Shown: positions 36,327 to 48,814 of the stretch, piece by piece | Numbering within the stretch: the stretch's first letter is position 1 | Layout of the letters: each line of letters starts with the position of its first letter | Position numbers and translations under genes: made by a program | Assembly (NCBI RefSeq): GCF_023856365.1 | Contig: NC_064542.1 | Location: 11,305,863 to 11,369,862, forward strand | Origin: Brienomyrus brachyistius | Lineage: Eukaryota; Chordata; Actinopteri; Osteoglossiformes; Mormyridae | DNA length: 64,000 nucleotides | Reading direction: 5' to 3' | Notes under the pieces: model-generated | What the model was told of the DNA's origin: nothing | The model's input: the letters and a program-made list of their open reading frames with translations, nothing else | Database searches by the model: none

Positions 36327-37647
36327 ATGGACGCCTTAACCGAAGCCGCCGCAGTTAATGCAGCCACGCCTGGCATGACGGCATGGGGGAATGAGGCCTG
36401 GCTTAACCTCACCGAAGCGAACGGCACTAACCTGACAGAGAGCTGCGAAGCGCACAGTGCTGATTTCCAGTACTTGATGCTGCCAATCGTCTACAGCATC
36501 GTTTTCGTGCTCTCTATGATCGGCAATCTCACCGCTCTGGCACATTTCCTGCACTCGCAGTCCGTCACGCAGCCCTCGCATGTTTTTTTGGTGAATTTGT
36601 GTGCCATTGACCTCCTTTTCACACTCACGCTGCCCTTAAATGTGCTTTACCATGTGGGCCACAACCACTGGCCCTTCGGGGAGGAGGCGTGCAAAGTGAA
36701 CGGGGCACTCTTCTTCGGAAACCTGTACGGCAGCTCCCTCTTCTTGATGCTCATCTCGCTGGACCGCTACCTCGCTGTCGTCCACCCACTGCGCGCCCTC
36801 CGACTACGCCATCCCAAATACCGGATCCTGATATCTTGCTCGGTAAGGCTGTGCTGTTTTACTATAATATGTTTGGGTAATTATCCAACCACCAAGTATT
36901 TAGGGCGCTGGTGTGGAGCCTGACGATGTGAGTTTACTACCAGATAATGCAAAATTGCTGTGGCTACCCACTGATGACACAAGATACAGAGATTAATGTT
37001 ATCTGTATCTGTAGTGAGCATGTTTTGTTTTTGTCTTGCGTGTCTACCCTCCTCTGAAGGTGTGGCTAGCTCTGATCTCTGTCATCCTCTACCTAACCCT
37101 ACGGGTCCCTGCGACCCGGCCCTTCCCGTCTGGGCTCATCGCCTGCATGGAGAACTTCTCTTCGGACTCGTGGCACGGCCGCGTCTCCGCCGTCATCCTG
37201 CTGGCAAGCGTGCTGAGCTTCTTCCTGCCCCTGTCTGTCATTGCCACCTGCTACCCGCTCATCGCCTGCAGACTGCTGAGCCGCCAGGCCGAGGACAGCG
37301 AGGCGGGGGGCGGAGTCTCGGCGCAGCGGGGCTCGCGGAGGATGCGCAGGCGCGCCCTGCGCATGGTGCTTCTAGTCCTGGCCGTCTTCCTGCTCTGCTT
37401 CACCCCATATCACCTGAACCAGCTGCTGCACACGCTGGCCCGCATGGACGTCCTGGCTGGCTGCCCTATCCTCCGTTTCACCTACCCCATGCGGCGCATC
37501 ACCATGGCCCTCTGTAGCTTTAACGCCTGCCTGGACCCGCTGGTGTACTGCCTGGCCTCCGAGAGCTTCCAGTGGAGGCAGGCCTGGAGGTGCTGCAGAT
37601 GTGACCGAGTGAGCAAGAGGCTGAGACAGACGGTGGGCCGTGGCTAG
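36327..37647 (+). CDS. P2Y/LPA-type class A GPCR, LPAR5-like, split by an intron
   Basis: A seven-helix rhodopsin-class receptor of 367 residues, probably at the plasma membrane with a lipid or nucleotide-type ligand. Exon 1 is 36327-36842 and exon 2 is 37060-37647. The phase 0 GT-AG intron cuts TM4 between ISCS and VWLALI. Sites for N-glycans are at Asn27, Asn32 and Asn35. GN (67) is in TM1, the Asp of CAIDLL (95) in TM2, and Cys122 and Cys201 could form the usual disulfide. DRY is at 146-148, CFTPYH in TM6 and DPLVY at 331-335. The loop-2 stretch CMENFSSDSWHGR resembles LPAR5 (CFESFSDELWKGR as I recall it). An AG acceptor 20 bases before the ATG suggests a further 5' UTR exon. P2Y11 or GPR35 relatives are alternatives; no symbol is given. 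Confidence 0.85.
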
Positions 37648-38716
37648 AGGTGGCTGGAAGGCCTGCGAGAAATGGCTTGCGGAATGAACATTTCGCTGGC
37701 CCAGTGGGTGCTCTGCCCTTCCGGTTTCAAAAAGACAGCGTTCCTCTTATAAAGAAGGATGCTTCCATCTGCATGGACAAACCAAGACTAACCCAGGAGC
37801 TTGTAGTTCAATGATGATGAGATCAAAAGGGTCTGTCTCTAACCAGGGACCAGAAAATGAAGACAGAGCAGAGCTCCTACCAGTAATATGTGACATTATA
37901 AATGATTGAGAACTATGGGTGAGGGGAGGGTCCCATTTGAATATTTCTCGTCTTGGGGATGGTCCCGGTATGAGGCAGAAAACACCGTGGCTACGTTCTG
38001 AAGGATATTTAAAACTTTGTTTTGTTTAGAGAAAGAAATAAGAGTGGAGGAGATGATAGCCAAGGGACATGGAGAGCCAGGGGGATTCGGGGGCCCAGCA
38101 CTTTATAGGGGCCCCAAATGCAACTGTAACCCCCGCGCCCCCCTCCAGCTGAGCAAAATGTATTGTGGGGGTCCAAGATGATATTTTTCCCAGGCAGCCT
38201 AGAATTTCTAGCTGCACCTCGTGGAAGCATGAAAGCATCAACAACGGATCTACAAAGTTCTACAAAATGTTCACAAAACAGGGGCATGGAACCCGGGTTG
38301 GAGACCCTTAATGTACCAGTCAATGCCAGTTAATAGAGTGCTGCTGGTGAACTGATCGGATAGATGTACAATAACAGTTACACAATGATAACAATCTTTG
38401 GGAAACCAAAGTTGTTTACTTTTTGAACGTTAGTCAGGTGTGACTTCCGTACTATGGACAGTTCCACCTTGAATATCTATTTAAATTTACAGTTACTTCA
38501 GACACTCCTGGGTGCTGAACATTCATTTGTAATTAGAATGTAGTTTAGTTCTAAATTAGGTTCAGATGAGAGCTAAAAGTGTAATAACATGTACATGATT
38601 ACAAAATTATCCAGATGAACGCAAAAGTAAAATTTATGATTGGAGCTCATTTTCAGGATTAAGCAGCCGTGCAATGCTGAAGTAAGTACCTCTGTTATTT
38701 TTATTCATATTGAACA

Positions 38717-39063
38717 GGGTGGTGCAGTGGTCAGCACTGTTGCCTCACACCTCTGGGACCCAGGTTCGAGTCTCCGCCTGGGTTACATGTGTGTGGAGTT
38801 TGCATGTTCTCCCCATGTCGTCGTGGGGTTTCCTCTGGGTACTCCGGTTTTCCCCTACAGTCCAAAAACATGCTGAGGCTGATTGGAGTTGCTAAATTGC
38901 ACATAGGTGTGCATGTGCGAGTGAATGGTATGTGAGTGTGCCCTGCGATGGGCTGGCCCCCCATCCTGGGTTGTTCCCTGCCTTGTGTCCATTGCTTCTG
39001 GGATAGGCTCCAGACCCCCTGTGACCCAGTAGGATAAGCGGTTTGGAAAATGGATGGATGGAT
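38717..39063 (+). mobile_element. tRNA-derived SINE, copy C
   Basis: The forward-strand element begins GGTGGTGCAGTGGTCAGCAC and has a perfect B-box-like GGTTCGAGTCTC. It ends in a GGATGGATGGAT tail. It matches copies A and B along its length. No clear target duplication was found at its ends. Confidence 0.85.
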
Positions 39064-41699
39064 ATATGTCTCTTTTGATATAAGAAACTTAATAGTATAT
39101 GAAGATATTTTGTTGACATGTTTATATTGGACTTACTAACACAAAACCTGGCTTAGTATTTGTTTTGTATATGTATAAAAAACTGCATCCAATCAATGGC
39201 ATGTCCCAACCTTGTGCCCTGTGCTACTTGGGATAGGCCCCAGGCCCCCTGTGACCCCTGACCCCGACGATGTTAGAAAATGGATGGTAAGGTGGATAAA
39301 GGTATGAAGCAAACACATAGCCACTTATTCAAATTATGAAATTAACCCCTCCCCTTTGAAATGCTTGCTCCTGACCAGGCACGTAGTCAGATATTAAAAT
39401 TACTGGTTTAGACTCGTCAAAATTCACCCATACCCCAGCAGTTTACTGGGAGGGGCCTATGAGTAGGGTTGCCAGACCACCCTCCCCAGCCCTGTTTCTG
39501 GCTACGAGCTGAGCATGAAGTGATGACTTTGAGGCTGTGTGACTTCTTATTGTGGTGAACGAGCTGCATTTCATTTTCACACAGAAACATAAACCTGAGA
39601 GATATTTTCGACTGGCTACAAGTGTTGTGTCAAATCAGGTTTGTTTTGTAGTGAGATTTTAAACAGGGCTTTTACACAAAGAGAAGCACCCTCTTGTGTT
39701 TGATACGTGCATGCGATTTCTTACACAAAGCTACGATACAACCTTCAATACTTAATATTTACTACTTTTATTTTCATAAGATGAACACTATTTATAGAAT
39801 GTACAGCAGTTGTCTTTCTGGGGATTTGTAGTTGGTGAGATTCGTGAGAGTTTCAAACTGACTGATCAACACCAAATTCTTGTTTTGAGTCATGTTTTAT
39901 CCTGGTCCGATTTTGAGAACATTCTTGTGTTAGTAACATATAGTTCTGTACAATAAGCACTGAGGGCAGCCTGTTTTATTTCTCTACGGGTGCTGCTCCT
40001 GTGCCAAGTTCTTCTCATTTAGTTCAGTGAAACCATTAAAATGTAAATGATCTAACTGTATTCTCCAGTTAGATGAAAGTAACTCTGGTAAAATAACTTA
40101 CCCCAATTCTCAGCTCACTGTGATGTTGTACTGGGCAGATATGTAGCTGATCTGTGCACGTTTTCTGTGTAAATTTTAATGTTTAGCAACAGCTGAGGAG
40201 AGAAACAGCCCATTTAACACCCACAACATCATCTTTCCGTGCGCGTTTATTGAAAACAAGGAAATCATTTTGGTTCTTTGCGTGGTCTGATGTTAGGGGT
40301 GATGCAAGAGTGCAAGTGGTGTAGGAATGTCGTGTGCTTGTGAGCACCTGAGTGCAGGATCTTTCACTTTGCATCGGGGTTAACAAAGGTCCAGAGGATC
40401 TGCCGTACAAACACTGACGGGGGTTGATATGGTTGCGACACAGTGTATGTGATGACTGAAACTTGGACCATTTCGAATAATAGCCACTACTTCTGTAGCC
40501 CAGAGATGTCATTCATTTTTCAGTATGTTTTGTCGATTTTCGCATGTTTTACAGCGGAGTCCTCATTTTTCTTCCGTAGAGAAGTGCCAACTTCTGCATT
40601 TTGCTTTGCGGTTGTGAAGTAATAAACACATCTGGTTCAGCACGTCCACTTCCGTTATTGAATTGCTCTCTGCCTCCAACCCCTTCTAGCAAGTTTAGGT
40701 TACAGTCATGTTCAAATAATCGATGTTCAAATTTCATACATTCCCCAGGTTTTTACGCTGTTCTTGCTTATGATCCTCTGCAATACAGCCGTTACCTGTT
40801 TAAAAAAGGAAGCTGGTTTAGCTTTTGAAATATCCTTGTACAGTGGTATTTAACCACAACCACAAGCCAAGTGTCACTTTTGTACAATAAACTCTAGTAG
40901 ACATTGTTTAAAATTTCTTAGTGGCTGGGTTTTACTGTGCCTGCCCATTGATTATCCAGCATTGTGGGACACTGATACTGCTGTGATGTACATGATTGTT
41001 ATATGCATACAAATAAGTACTGCTAAATAAAACTACAATGACAAAACAAACAAGCATGCTTTATTTGCCCTTTGCACAGGTACATTGAAATGCTTGTCTT
41101 TGCCGACCCCGTCTTAGCTTGGGAGGGGGGGGGGGGGGTCACAGCACAGGGTCAGCTAACATGCAGCCACCCTGGAGCAGGGGGTTAAGGGCCTCATTCA
41201 GGGGCCCACAGACATGTGACTCTCCTGCCAGGGCTCAAATCGGGGACCTTCTGCTCAGAGGCACAGAGGCTCACAGACCCTCTGAGCCACTCACCACAGC
41301 AAAATGTATAAAACGTCTTTACCTAAAATTCCGCTCCAGCTCTTGGAGTTTGTTCCAGTCTTTCATTGTCTCTTATTCAATGATGGATCATTTTTCCCCC
41401 CTCTTTACACTCTCGGTTCCTCTCTGTCTGATGCCTGCTAGTTTTTTTTTCCACACACCATGACAATGGAAATAGAAAGCTCCCAGGATGCTTTTTGGTA
41501 GTTGTGGATCTCGCAAAATGTACCTCTGAACCATTTACCAACTGATACAGGGTTTGGTTAACAGGGTCACCAACATGTCCGGAAAAATGTAAGACTTCTC
41601 CTATTTAGTTCTCTTTAGTTACACGTGAAAATCCTAAGACTTTCATTTGTACTTTGTCCGGAAAGTTAAGCTTGTTCGTCTTTCATTTAAATGTATCCT

Positions 41700-41766
41700 T
41701 TTGTTGTGTAAAGCACTTTGAATTGCCTTGCGTCTGAATTGTGCTCTATAAATAAACTTGTCATGC
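41700..41766 (+). mobile_element. LINE/SINE 3' tail
   Basis: It reads GTAAAGCACTTTGAATTGCC and ends TATAAATAAACTTG, a 3' end widespread among fish retroelements. It is the sense version of the end of the LINE at 18252. The insertion may start some way upstream. Confidence 0.55.
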
Positions 41767-43479
41767 CTTTACAATACCTATGACATGTCAGAAAGCAATG
41801 GAGTGTTCTTGTCTATTGACGAAAGCTTGTTTAACTGTATCATGAAATTGCGCCATAAAGCTGTGTTGCCTTTTCTATAATTTTCCCACACATCTACATA
41901 ACTGTAAATTCATCTTTAGTTTTCCTCTATCTTTTTGGACAGACCTCACATTCCTGAAATGCTGTGCAGTATTTGTTGCACAGAACGGCTGGTGGGATGT
42001 GGTTGTGAGACCTACTTGTAGATCTTTTGACACACTGCGCCATATTTTATCTCCATATCTAGAATTTTCGGGTGTACAGCCCCCCCACTTTGCTTCTGCA
42101 GGCTCATTATAATGCCAGTTTAAAGAATTTAACATAACGAATAGAATTTATAAGGCGGACCAGGGATCCAAGAATTGTGGCTGAAGTGTTCGGTTCTTGA
42201 AGAGGTAAGAGATGTGTCCTGGTAGGGTGAACCTTGTTTTTCGATATTCACACGTCAAAATTTAGCAAAACAGAAAGGTGAGTTTATATAAACTACAACA
42301 CATAAGACCCTAAAATTAATATACAGATAAAAAAACAGTACAGCTGTTGCAAGCAAAGAGGTCACTGACTGAAGATACAATCATTACGAGGCTGCTGAAT
42401 GTGCAAAGTCCGGGCGGTTTTTCAGACCAGTAAAATTCCCCTGTACTTCAACCTGAAAGCAGGAAGACCCGATGCTACTGTAATCAGTTAGTGACATTAT
42501 TCAAAAGTGACTGAGCCTGAGACGTTTGCTTGGAGTCCCAGATGTAGGTCTTACGGTACTGAATGTCCCGTGTAATTAGATAACCTATTTAAACATTGAT
42601 AACATAACATAGACTGCAATCTGGTGCAAGCCCGTTAAGCCTGTTTGGGTTAGGAGGTAATGGGGTTAAAATTGTGCATTTAATTGCTGTAAGCCTTTCT
42701 CTTTGCAAATGACGCCGCCTTGATAATAATCTAGCTCTTTATCGCTAAGTGAAAAATTCACTGCGTGTTGCGGATTTTGTGTGAACTGAATCTGCAAGAA
42801 ATGACGCGCACACTCCGAGAGATTTTCTTGTTTTTTTTTTATGCGAGAGATAAATATATTTTTTGTGCTGAAGAAATGATAGCAAGGACAGGATATTTCA
42901 CATACGCTCATGAAGAAATAGGAAAGGCAAGCGTATCTGTTGCTGTACTATCATTTTCACTTCCACCCACTTTACATACAAACAGCTTGACCGTCTTCCT
43001 CATTCAGCTCTGAAAGCAGAAAATAGCTGCTTGTCCATACAGAAATAAAGGAGATCAGACAGCATCTGTGCAAGACTATGCATAGGGTTAAAAAGAGACT
43101 CCGGGTTTTGAGAAAAGAAGGTGTCACATGCACAAAGTGTGTAGTAGCTACAGAAAAAGATATAACCCTACACAGTGCACTCATGCCCAGGTTAATCACT
43201 GTTAGCTACATACTTTGCCCACTTGAAACTTCATCTAAGGAAAACGCTGTTTGGCCACAGTGTACAAACTGTTTGGCATATATTCAAGTGGTACCTATAA
43301 GTGTCATTTTGCGGGTGAGACTGAGGAAGCTTTTTGTGAAAGTAGATGTCATTTTGTGTGTGAGAGGTTTTGTATGTCTGCATGGCTGCTGATGTGAGTG
43401 AGAGAGAGTAGGAATGTGTGTGAGAGTGGACGTCATTCTCGGTGTGCGGCTGCGTGTGCATAGGTGCTGGAGTTGTTGG

Positions 43480-43810
43480 ACGCGCGCATGTTGAAGCCAA
43501 TATCGCGATGGAGAAAGAAAACAGACGGCGGCGCGTGCCTAAGTCTGCGGCATAACGCGCCGCTGCTGAGTCCGCATCCAATGTTACAGATGCAAGATAA
43601 AAACTAGTTAGTTAGCGTAAAAATAAGCACCAAATCTCAAAGATTCGCGCCCGTTTTTTCATATATATATTGCCATATAGCCCAAATTTGATTGTTTCAA
43701 CAGCTTCACCTGGAGCAATGTCTAGCAAAAGTTAAACACATCTTAATTTTCATCTCCGGACTACACCTGGACTACAAGCGCACCCAGAACTCAACACAGT
43801 AAGAAATCAG
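43480..43810 (+). promoter_or_regulatory. CpG-rich block and candidate 5' UTR exon for the second receptor
   Basis: A CpG-dense stretch at about 43480-43575 is followed by a possible exon that ends at 43810 in AAATCAG before a near-consensus donor, GTAAGC. It lacks a long frame. The second receptor has a good acceptor at 47829-47830 just before its start codon. The two may be joined by a 4 kb intron; this is inference from splice signals only. Confidence 0.35.
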
Positions 43811-44965
43811 GTAAGCGCTCTTTTGCTATTATAAGTTCAGCGTATATTTGCACGGTGTTGTCTAACTTCAGCGGAATTTAAAGCAAATCTTGCCAGTGCA
43901 ACGTGTAAAATTAAGCGAAGAAATGCGTGAGTGTGCAGATGCGCTGGCAGCACTGACAGCAGCTGGCGTACGAAACATTCACATGCTCACACTTAATGTT
44001 GTCTTCTCCGGGATAATAGAAATTTTCTTATTAAAACTTCATTTCAAAACCTATTCTCAATTTGCGGTTCTTCGCGTAATTTGAATATCATTCTATGGGC
44101 TAGGTTACAACAAAAAAATGTATTAGAATAGTTATTTTATTAAAGGTAGGCATGCATCCATTAATAAAATTAAAAGAGAAGTAAGACAGTAATGTAACCT
44201 TTTTTAAAATAACTTTTAATTTAAATGGAGTGTTGTTTGAAGACTCACAGCTGTTTTTACTGTGGGACGTACAGAGTGGATTGTTACTAGCGATGTCATG
44301 GGTTTGCCGCAGAATGTAAACACTTTTTTGGGGGCTTTCCAGTTTAAGTTAGATGAGTATGCGCTTATACCCGAAACATTATTGTATTTCAGTACGAAAG
44401 ACTGAAACAGGAGGCAAATGTGGTCGCACGTTCCAAAACTAGTATTAATTGTAAAGAGTTAGTACAAATTCAAAACGATAATAAAGGAATATTTACTTAA
44501 CATCCGAACATGTTCCAGAGACGGTTATGCTTTATCACTGTGTATCTGTGACATTTATAAGGATCCTACAGCAACCAAAATACGATCAGAAACCAGATGT
44601 AGGCAGCGACACTTATTCCACACCATAGCTTATATGTAATATGACAAATCAGAGTCCCCACGATGTATGATGACGGCGTGAGCTTGGTCAGTCTTCCACA
44701 TCACACCTAGACATACTGAAGGGAATGTTGTGAAGGCGAGTCACCCAAAAGAGGAATGTGTGTGCCTTGTCATTCACATGTCAGTGAGAAAAAGTGGCTT
44801 GGAAAAATCACTACAATCAAAAAACAGAAAATTAAACTTGGCTTAAGCTTGGAAGAAGAAGCACTGAGGAGAATATTGTGTCCTTCATAGACAGCTGAAC
44901 CAAAAACTGACAGCAATTTAAGCTGGATCCTTTGAGAGCGTAAAGGCCCTGAAAATTAATATTGT

Positions 44966-45015
44966 GCTAGCTGAACCGAGCCTTGACCGCGCTAGCTGAA
45001 CCGAGCCTTGACCGC
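44966..45015. repeat. 25-base tandem duplication
   Basis: Two identical units starting GCTAGCTGAACCGAGCCTTG and ending ACCGC lie side by side. A partial third unit (GCTAGCT) follows, and no base differs between the first two. Confidence 0.9.
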
Positions 45016-47475
45016 GCTAGCTAAACTGTTTCACACTAGCATTACTGAGTTGGATGCTACCACAGATTTTACATGTACACCTGTAATGCGGCAGCACAGG
45101 TGCACCCGCCTGGTCCGTCACCCACCCAGGTGGAACTCAGCCCCCCCCCCCCTTTCAGCATTTAGAGATAGCCATACAAAGCAATTGTGTCTGAGAGGTG
45201 TGTAAGTACATGGTAAGATCAATTTGGAGGGAGAGTGCTGTTGAGATGCAAATAGAGTTTCCTTTCCTTTCGTTCATTTGGTCTTAGTAATGCCACGGGT
45301 CACTTTAAGACTGATCAAAAAAATATGTAGTTCCAACCACTTGTCCCGGTAAGGGCCTAATATTAATATGAAAACCACGTATGCTAAGTATTTTAATAAG
45401 CATAATAAGTATTTTATCATTTGTCGCTTGCTAGCCGCATTCTAACTGTGCGCAGCCCTGCAAGCCGGGTCCTACGGAGCGACAGTATGTCAGATAACAT
45501 CCCAAAAGCAGACATGCAGGACGTGTTTATTTGCGACGTCTGCTGCAGCGAAACAAAGCAGCGTCGGCAAGAGAGGAAAACAAAAATGCAAACTGGAAAT
45601 AAACACCAAGAACTGTCCGGCACAGAAAGTCAGCTTAAATTTCACTTTACTACTTTACTGATTTTTGTTCCCCAGATATTTAACTGAATGGTCTTTATTT
45701 TATTTTATTTTATTTTATTTAACCAGTATAAACAGCATCTGTCTCTGAAGCCATCGGTATTGCTTGCAGTAGGCTTGACATATATATGAGTGTTTTTTTC
45801 GACCACAGCTCTGCTGTGTGGTTAAATGCAGAAACCCAGTGGATGTCAGACATAAGTGTCTTACTGGCATCACTTACAGGAACAGCTCACATTTAGTGCA
45901 TTTTGTGCCTGTGTGTGTGTGTGTGTGGGCAGGGGGGCACAATACTTTCACTGTATCATTCCACTGATGTAGAAACCACTTTACAATTAAATGAATACAT
46001 AAGAAATCCACGGGTTTAAATGCAGAATGGCCACACAGCAACCATTTAGTGTTGGAACCTGTATGATGATAATCCTAGTGCCTACCAAAGGTGGTGGCCA
46101 TAAACACCTCTAAAAATCCCTACACCTTTATGTCTGGGATGATTGTGACATCATTTCCTTTTTTGTTATTTTCCATCAACCCACAATCGAAAAAAAAAAA
46201 TCAAACGGCTTGTCCTAGCACCAAATTGACATTAAATGCTGTAATATGGCCTCAAACAGCCCATCATTCTTCGTTCTCTTTGACAGAGAGCCGTTGGTAA
46301 GTATGGAAGATGTGGGTGTTTTTTTCCACCTCAGTTAGAAGTTTTGCAACGAATCTGAAATGTTCTAAACCAATAGGAAACCATGAAAAACCAAACTGCC
46401 AGCACTAGTAGTGAAATCTGTCTTTAAAGCCATCAAAGCTTCTGTGGTTCCCGCATGTTCTCAGTAAGAATAAGGTAGGATGCATCGGGAGCATCATCGC
46501 ACTTGCTGGGCCACCCGGTAGCCAGCTCTCACTTTGGCCTCGCTCAGGGATGCTGCGTTTGTGTGAAAAGCTTTGCTGGTGAGACAGGTGTAGTTATACA
46601 GTTTGCAGTTTGATTGTCCCCCATCTTGCTCTGGAAATCGAACCTTGCACAACATTTCAGACCTGTCACATTTACGTGGTTGTTGTTCATACTGGCCATG
46701 AGATTTTAATCGCAGTCCATAACACCAAATTCCATCCAGGTCTGAAATCTCAGCTACACTATCTGAAATATATATTAAGGTCTTTAAATGGGGCCAGGGA
46801 GTCCCTACCTTGCCCCCTTCACTTCCTAGGACTGGCTCCAAGCACACTGTGCCCGCCCGTACATGCCCCCTGCATGCTGCACCCCTGTGCTGGCTTAGCA
46901 CTTACGGAAGATTGATGGATGGATAGTCTGCATCCTTTTCAGTTTAGTATCTTCATCTTTCTGGGAAAGAGTGCGTGCAACAGGCCTAAATGTTTCTTTC
47001 TCACCCCTTCTCTTGCATAAGCTTAAAGGAAGGAGTCAGAGTCTGATCAGAATCGGTGACGTACAGCTACTTATCCAGGACTTTCTTCTCTGAAGCTACT
47101 TAAGAGTTGCACCCCGACTCAGTGAATTACTGGAGCAGATCTGGTAAGTGGCTCGACATATCTGCAACTTATCTCCACCTGATTCATGACACCAGCCTCC
47201 TACACACTTGCAGTGCAAGCACTTGCAAGCATTAAGTGTTAATTTATAGCACACATATCTGGTTTTAAAAATTGCGATAAGTGCTGTGCATGGTTTTCCT
47301 GAACAACTGTCTGCAATAAACCCGACCTTAAACACAAACTAAACATCACCCAGATGCCTGAACGAGACTGAACAGAAACACAGCCTCTTAAAATGATTTC
47401 TAAAAGCAAAATAATGTTTACTTCTGACCTCTATGATATTAGCCATTATGCCAGTTGGCATCGGACCCCTAGAGC

Positions 47476-47615
47476 ACTGATTCCAAATCCAGTCTTGGGG
47501 ATCCCCAAACAGTCCAGATTTTCGCGAAAATGTCGATTGTATGACAGGGAGCTGGATGGGAGCAAAAACATGGACTGTCTGGCGGTCCCCGAGGACCGGG
47601 TTGGGAAACACTACC
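47476..47615. mobile_element. palindromic MITE
   Basis: CCAGTCTTGGGGATCCCCAA, then ACAGTCCAGATTTTCGC, on the left are mirrored by the right side (ATGGACTGTCTGGCGGTCCC). A related copy lies at about 27291-27400 in the tm4sf5-like gene. Confidence 0.6.
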
Positions 47616-47857
47616 CTAGAGGTTTAATTTGTCTTATTTCCTCTCTCTACTTGTCCTACTGAATGTAAACTTTGTGTAACATTGTATAATGCATTTGCAT
47701 ATCCATTATGCTGTTTCCAGTTTTGTTTTGCCCAGTCTTTGTTAAGCACGTATGGCCAGCTATGTTGTCAAGGTCAGTTTCATTGATTCACTTTAATAAA
47801 AATGTACTTCCTCCTGCCTTTGTATCTCAGGTCCTCCACAGAGTTCCTGAACATCCA

Positions 47858-48814
47858 ATGTCTAAAGACACCATGTCAAATAACTCTATGGACAACTGCA
47901 CCATTTCTCAGGAGAACTATGCGTTTGTGGCCGTATATTCTTTGGTCTTCCTTACCAGCCTGGTTCTAAACTTGACTGCCCTGGTGATCTTCTTCCGCTC
48001 AGCCAAGTCTCGTTCCCACACCACTGTCTACATGACCAACCTGGCACTGGCTGACCTGTTGCTAGTCTTAACTCTGCCCATGCGGATTTATTACCACCTG
48101 GGATATAAGTTGCTGTCTTCCCGCCTGTGCGAAATTCTTGGCCTGGTCCTCCTGGTCAACATGTATGGCAGCATCTTCCTGTTGACATGCATGAGCTTTG
48201 ATCGCTGCATGGCTGTCTGCTTCCCCATGTCGTCCCGTGTCAAGGAGGCCCGGAAAAAGGCCCCTTTCGTGTGTTTGGGTGTCTGGATGCTAACCATCGG
48301 GGCTAGCCTTCCCGTATACATTTCCAAAGAGATAAAGGAAACGAAGAGTAGCTTGATCTGTTTTGGAAATTCTCCAATTTACGCCACGCAGCCTGGAGCT
48401 GTGGCCGCTACTCTTACCGTTGGCTTCACGATTCCTCTCACCACCATGCTGGTCTGCTCCTTCTTCATGATCCGCGCCATTGATCGTAGCACTGTGGCCA
48501 AGATGAAAATGATCAACAGCCCGAAAATTCAGCGCATGGTCGCTGCCAACTTGACGGTCTTCCTGGTTTGCTTCCTGCCCTACCATCTCTTGCTGGGCTT
48601 GCTCCCCAAATACTCCAACCCCACCTTGTGTACTGCCTTCCATTACAGCTTCTTAGTGGCCTGCCTCAATGCTAGTCTGGACCCGATCGCCTACTACTTC
48701 ACCACAGAGACCTTCCAAGACAAAGTGGACATGGAAAATGTCTGGAGGATGTTGCCTAAACATAATCACATCTCTGATAAAAAACAACAGTCTGAGGTTC
48801 CTCTAAATACTTAA
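47858..48814 (+). CDS. P2Y/LPA-type class A GPCR, single coding exon, DRC variant
   Basis: A 318-residue seven-helix receptor of the P2Y/LPA delta group. The start at 47858 (MSKDTMSNNSMDNCT) is chosen because an acceptor (TTTGTATCTCAG, ending at 47830) separates it from the upstream in-frame ATG at 47708. Asp66 lies in TM2 (NLALADLL), and Cys91 and Cys168 are placed for the disulfide. CFLPYH is at 238-243 in TM6, and DPIAY at 275-279 replaces NPxxY as in relatives. The TM3 end reads FDRC instead of DRY (residues 115-117). The C-tail is short, with no palmitoylation-type cysteine. Its loops do not match LPAR5, LPAR6 or GPR35 well enough to name it. It is about 10 kb from, and on the same strand as, the other receptor. 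Confidence 0.87.
   Translation: MSKDTMSNNSMDNCTISQENYAFVAVYSLVFLTSLVLNLTALVIFFRSAKSRSHTTVYMTNLALADLLLVLTLPMRIYYHLGYKLLSSRLCEILGLVLLVNMYGSIFLLTCMSFDRCMAVCFPMSSRVKEARKKAPFVCLGVWMLTIGASLPVYISKEIKETKSSLICFGNSPIYATQPGAVAATLTVGFTIPLTTMLVCSFFMIRAIDRSTVAKMKMINSPKIQRMVAANLTVFLVCFLPYHLLLGLLPKYSNPTLCTAFHYSFLVACLNASLDPIAYYFTTETFQDKVDMENVWRMLPKHNHISDKKQQSEVPLNT

Larger units (their letters stand above)
37648..43580. other. intergenic DNA between the two receptors
   Basis: No gene is recognisable. It contains SINE copy C (38717-39063), a SINE tail fragment (about 39195-39300), a degenerate SINE (about 41140-41300), and a LINE-type 3' tail at about 41700-41766. A long open frame at 41119-41463 runs through the SINE and is not a gene. 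A CpG-rich block begins near 43440. Confidence 0.5.
43811..47830. other. probable 5' intron or spacer of the second receptor
   Basis: No gene is recognised. It contains a two-unit 25-base tandem repeat (44966-45015), a TTTTA run (about 45693-45721), a GT tract (about 45909-45928) and a MITE at 47476-47615. A 135-codon reverse frame (46901-46494) has no known resemblance and overlaps a SINE-like tail near 46905-46925. Confidence 0.45.

Noticed and set aside
41119..41463. 114-codon forward open frame
   Set aside because: It crosses a degenerate SINE and a poly-G run, so it is composition-driven.
46494..46901. 135-codon cysteine-containing reverse frame
   Set aside because: No recognisable motif or splice context, and its 5' side overlaps a SINE-like tail. 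A protein search would settle it.
47708..47857. longer N-terminus for the second receptor from the ATG at 47708
   Set aside because: A clear polypyrimidine tract and AG acceptor end at 47830, and the added residues do not resemble receptor N-termini.
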